A DNA stretch of 16,728 nt, from the NCBI RefSeq assembly GCF_003461245.1, contig NZ_QTWS01000050.1, forward strand, positions 1 to 16,728, read 5' to 3'. Source of the stretch: Blautia sp. AF19-10LB. GTDB taxonomy: Bacteria > Bacillota > Clostridia > Lachnospirales > Lachnospiraceae. The position numbers and the translations under genes are program-made. Positions within the stretch are counted from its first letter, which is position 1, and each line of letters begins with the position of its first letter. The notes under the pieces are model-generated. The model had not been told where the DNA came from. It searched no databases and worked only from the letters and a program-made list of their open reading frames with translations. This document shows, one piece after another, positions 14,239 to 16,728 of this stretch.

Positions 14239-14267
14239 ATTATATCAGAAAAGGAGAAGGGCCACAA
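14239..14267 (-). promoter_or_regulatory. Promoter of nhaC-iadA
   Basis: On the minus strand TTGTGG (14262-14267) and TATAAT (14239-14244) are 17 bases apart. The IS66 left end lies only 40 bp upstream, so the insertion spared the core promoter but may have cut off upstream control sites. Confidence 0.65.
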
Positions 14268-14306
14268 CTAAAAGTTTGTACTTTTTTAATTTTCTTTCTC
14301 TCGTTC

Positions 14307-14322
14307 GTTACTGTTCAAGGGT
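14307..14322 (+). repeat. IS66 terminal inverted repeat, left
   Basis: GTTACTGTTCAAGGGT is perfectly inverted at 16543-16558. It marks one end of the IS66-family element. Confidence 0.9.
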
Positions 14323-14333
14323 TAGCTGGACTT

Positions 14334-14383
14334 AAGAAGACCGATGGTGTAAACTGGTAATAGTTAGAGCCATCGGTCTTCTT
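14334..14383 (-). terminator. Terminator-like hairpin at the end of IS66 tnpC
   Basis: A perfect 14-bp stem (14334-14347 with 14370-14383) touches the tnpC stop codon. A clear U-tract is absent on the minus strand. It probably stabilises or ends the transposase mRNA and may block entering transcripts. Confidence 0.6.
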
Positions 14384-16056
14384 TATCCAAATATCCTGGA
14401 CACTCTGTCAAATATATTTGCCGGTTCTTCCCGGCGCATCAAAACAAGCATGCTCATGCATTGACAGAGGTAATCGATGCTTTCGAAACTTCTGAATGTC
14501 ACGGCCTGCGCCTGTTTCCGCTTATAATTCCGCAAAAGCCTTTCGGCTTCGTTATTCGTGGCAGGTACCCGGAGATCATGCAGGAACAGCAGATGGTTCC
14601 GCATGTATTTCTCCATTCTCAGGAATAGATTGTACCCGTCTCTGTAATAATCATTTGCCGGAATGTCCCCGTATTCTCTTCTGGCTGTTTCCAGTACTGC
14701 CTGGTATCTTTTTTCAAATCCGGAGATCGTCTTTGGATCCGGCTTATGGGGCAGCTGGATTCCATTTCGGAAATGGATCATTTCCTGTAGCAGTGAACGC
14801 ATTTCTTTGTTCCAGATACGGTCCGGCTCATTCTCTATGCTGTCTTTCAGGTATCGCAGCACATGGGCAAGACATTCCTGGTGATCTGCTCCATAATTAT
14901 AAAAAGTAACATCGTGATCGTGCACAAGGATCCCCTGATAATCCTCAGTGACCGTCCCTTTTATCCCTTCATGCCCTTTTTTCTCACGGGCAAAGTACAG
15001 GACTTTTCCATCCGGTACTGCACAGACGTATACATGACAGCTTTTTCCGTTTTCTTTCGCATTTGTACAGTCTGTATGCATGACGGGAGAAAGCAGCATA
15101 TCTGCATATGTGGCCCTGCGTTCAGGCACAGTTTTTAAAGCAAACTCCCTGCTGAGTTTGCTTATCATCCCCTTGGAGATATTCAGTTTCCCGCCTGTCA
15201 GATCTGACAGGAATTTCCTGCTCTTGTCAATAGAAACACAGCAGTCATTGTTCAGAAGGAACAGGAATGCCCGGATACTTCCGTCATAATTCACTTCATC
15301 CACAACCCCGTCTGGAAATGCAGCATGCACCCGTTCACCTGTCTTTGTGTTGTAGTAAATATCTGCATGATATTCCACCACATTCAGGAGCACCTGGATG
15401 CCCATCATCTGTTTTATGATCGTTCTGCCGGTCTTTTTGAAATCACTTTCTTCCAGGACTTTTTCCGGTGCAGGAAGAAGGATAACCGGCTGTGTGGGTT
15501 CCTGTTTTTTTCTGCGGTGGCCGGGATGCCCCGGCTGACCGCCCGGTTTCCGTCCTGTTTTTTCCCTGCTGTTTGCGATCTTTTTCCGTTTGATCGACTT
15601 AGAGGAAGGAATAGCGGAGTTTTCATAGTCACGATTGATCTGTGCACGCAGTTTCAGGTTTTTCCCCCGTTCTTCTTCCAGTTCAGCAGCTGTTTCATAA
15701 TACTGCAGACGGATCTCTTTTGCTTTATCCAGTGCATCATCCCGCTGTTTTTCAGCATCCAGTGCACGCTTTTCCATTTTTTTCAGTTCCTGCTCAGCCT
15801 TTCTTTTTGCCTGTTCAAGTTCCCTCTGCATATCTTCCAGTACCTGAAACCAATAATTACGGACACGGATCGTTTCTCTATGGGCGGCTGCCAGATCCTG
15901 CGTTAATCTCCGGAGCTTCCGTTCATAAGCCATGTATTCTTTTTGGTGAAGTTCCTGAAGATGGATATATCTTTCTCCAGATTCCAGCTCTTTAATTCTG
16001 GTCTGTGCTGCTTTCAGCCGGCACAGAAGTGTAATGTAATCATAAGTATCCGGCAT
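14383..16056 (-). CDS. tnpC: IS66-family transposase TnpC
   Basis: This is a 557-aa DDE transposase. Residues 10-145 are a long coiled coil rich in Glu, Lys and Arg, longer than in most IS66 transposases. TGRKPGGQPGHPGH (about 167-180) is the conserved IS66 basic/zinc-finger-adjacent motif. The catalytic core shows D329 (HTDCTNAKENG), D380 (VHDHDVTFYNYG) and E503 (VPATNNEAERLLR). The C-terminal end has the family's short tail. The start ATG follows GGAGG by 7 bases. The small coiled-coil gene ends 25 bp upstream and is presumably translated from the same mRNA. Frame and active site are intact, so the element looks capable of moving. Confidence 0.95.
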   Translation of the reverse strand: MPDTYDYITLLCRLKAAQTRIKELESGERYIHLQELHQKEYMAYERKLRRLTQDLAAAHRETIRVRNYWFQVLEDMQRELEQAKRKAEQELKKMEKRALDAEKQRDDALDKAKEIRLQYYETAAELEEERGKNLKLRAQINRDYENSAIPSSKSIKRKKIANSREKTGRKPGGQPGHPGHRRKKQEPTQPVILLPAPEKVLEESDFKKTGRTIIKQMMGIQVLLNVVEYHADIYYNTKTGERVHAAFPDGVVDEVNYDGSIRAFLFLLNNDCCVSIDKSRKFLSDLTGGKLNISKGMISKLSREFALKTVPERRATYADMLLSPVMHTDCTNAKENGKSCHVYVCAVPDGKVLYFAREKKGHEGIKGTVTEDYQGILVHDHDVTFYNYGADHQECLAHVLRYLKDSIENEPDRIWNKEMRSLLQEMIHFRNGIQLPHKPDPKTISGFEKRYQAVLETARREYGDIPANDYYRDGYNLFLRMEKYMRNHLLFLHDLRVPATNNEAERLLRNYKRKQAQAVTFRSFESIDYLCQCMSMLVLMRREEPANIFDRVSRIFG

Positions 16057-16081
16057 GTATGTTCCTCCAGAAGTGTTCGGG

Positions 16082-16246
16082 TCAGATGTCGCTTATGATA
16101 TCTGTGATCTTTGAGATATGATCTTCCAGATATTCGATCATTTTTTTCTGTTCCTGGATTAGTCCTTTCTGGATCTCAATCACTCTGAGATATTCGGCAA
16201 GAAGCTCATCCTGTTTTCTGATCTCTTCTTTTAAATCAATGTCCAT
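16082..16246 (-). CDS. Small coiled-coil protein of the IS66 element
   Basis: This 54-aa acidic protein lies wholly within the IS66 element, just upstream of tnpC on the same strand. The sequence begins MDIDLKEEIRKQDELLAEYL and continues as one heptad-like helix to the end, with Ile and Leu at spaced positions. An upstream GAGGG is 7 bases from the ATG. I do not recognise a named family. Since TnpC also starts with a long coiled coil, pairing between the two proteins is a reasonable guess, perhaps in place of the missing TnpA/TnpB. It is short, but the ribosome site and placement support translation. Confidence 0.65.
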   Translation of the reverse strand: MDIDLKEEIRKQDELLAEYLRVIEIQKGLIQEQKKMIEYLEDHISKITDIISDI

Positions 16247-16542
16247 AAGGCAGCCCTCTCTTTCTTATAGAGAAGTATAACAGAAACATGGGAAAAAAGC
16301 GAATTTCCAGGAATTGTCCTTTCGTCGATATGACTGTGGATAAGCAGGTATTTTGTATCTTGAAAAATAAGGACTATATGGTAAGGCTATAAAAAAAATG
16401 TACTGTGTAAAATAAAATCCGGTGGATAACTCTTCAAAAAAGAAACAGCAGGAAAGACTATAAACATAATTTTTCCTACTGGAACTGGTTATCCACAAAA
16501 CAAAAAAATAAATTTCATCACTTTTTACAATGGACTATGCAT
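16247..16542. other. Non-coding leader of IS66 with DnaA-box-like sites
   Basis: This stretch between the right terminal repeat and the small gene has no convincing gene. It contains two perfect DnaA-box sequences, TTATCCACA at 16489-16497 and its complement at 16335-16343. A one-mismatch copy (complement of TTATCCACC) is at 16421-16429. The last two also form a 9-bp inverted repeat, GTGGATAAC / GTTATCCAC. Confidence 0.6.
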
Positions 16543-16558
16543 ACCCTTGAACAGTAAC
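16543..16558 (-). repeat. IS66 terminal inverted repeat, right
   Basis: This is the perfect inverted copy of 14307-14322. The bases after it (16559-16728) hold nothing I recognise. Confidence 0.9.
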
Positions 16559-16728
16559 ACTTTCTAATTACAAAGTCCTTTTTCATTTTCTACTTTACAG
16601 TTTCCTCTCGAAAATGTACACTATTTATATCGCAATCTGTTTTTCAGAAAATGAAATGTAGCTCAGGAGGCAATGTCATTAAGTTAGTATGACGCATAAA
16701 GATCTCTATATCTGAAATGGTATAGGGG

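Larger units (their letters stand above)
14307..16558 (-). mobile_element. IS66-family insertion sequence, tnpC-only type
   Basis: The 2252-bp element is bounded by 16-bp perfect inverted repeats. It carries the large tnpC transposase and one small upstream coiled-coil gene but no tnpA or tnpB, as in the ISBst12-like subgroup. IS66 elements normally make 8-bp target duplications. The flanks TCTCGTTC and ACTTTCTA do not match, so the ends may have recombined with another copy. All reading frames are intact. Confidence 0.9.

Noticed and set aside
15325..15906. Plus-strand open frame of 193 codons
   Set aside because: It is antisense to the coiled-coil region of the IS66 transposase and rich in Phe because the opposite strand encodes Lys and Glu.

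Overview
The window looks like a chromosomal accessory region of a Gram-positive gut anaerobe of the Clostridia, most likely Lachnospiraceae. The grounds are AGGAGG-type ribosome sites, TTGACA/TATAAT promoters, a CIRCE heat-shock operator, a Tn916-type integrase/excisionase pair and IS110 and IS66 elements. The species assignment is inference. No rRNA, tRNA or CRISPR array was recognised.

Layout. (1) 1-1715: two tandem Hsp20 genes on the minus strand share a 55-bp identical 5' segment and are driven by a promoter whose -35 box lies inside a CIRCE operator. (2) 1730-3850: a decayed integrative element with arm-type repeats TTTACACCA, a tyrosine integrase broken by a 53-bp insertion just before its catalytic Tyr, an excisionase and gene debris. 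(3) 3976-5530: an IS110-family element whose leader folds into a candidate bridge RNA. (4) 5663-6373: a lone XRE regulator with its own promoter and terminator. (5) 6521-11260: a redox cluster. One operon carries a flavodoxin-fold reductase, a nitroreductase with an apparent internal deletion, a Dabb protein and a second nitroreductase. A second operon carries a tandem YdcZ/DUF606 transporter and an unusual SDR. A LysR regulator gene lies divergent to the second operon and contains an in-frame TAA. (6) 11411-14267: nhaC and iadA on the minus strand, visibly richer in G+C than the neighbours. (7) 14307-16558: a complete-looking IS66-family element of the tnpC-only kind with 16-bp perfect terminal repeats and DnaA-box-like sites in its leader.

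How it fits together. The clearest hidden structure is a 47-bp promoter/operator block found twice, at 6521-6567 and 9482-9528. The copies match at 34 of 47 positions and share a 13-bp identical core over the -35 box and the same 17-bp spacer to the -10 box. They drive the two redox/transport operons, and the second copy covers the start codon of the LysR gene. This points to one LysR regulon of six enzyme/transport genes, probably for sensing, reducing and exporting a small electrophile, quinone or similar compound (substrate unknown). The regulator has a nonsense codon and one enzyme seems to have lost a core strand, so the regulon may be decaying or altered in this strain. The other noteworthy item is the 53-bp hairpin-bearing insertion in the integrase, which may be a small mobile sequence.
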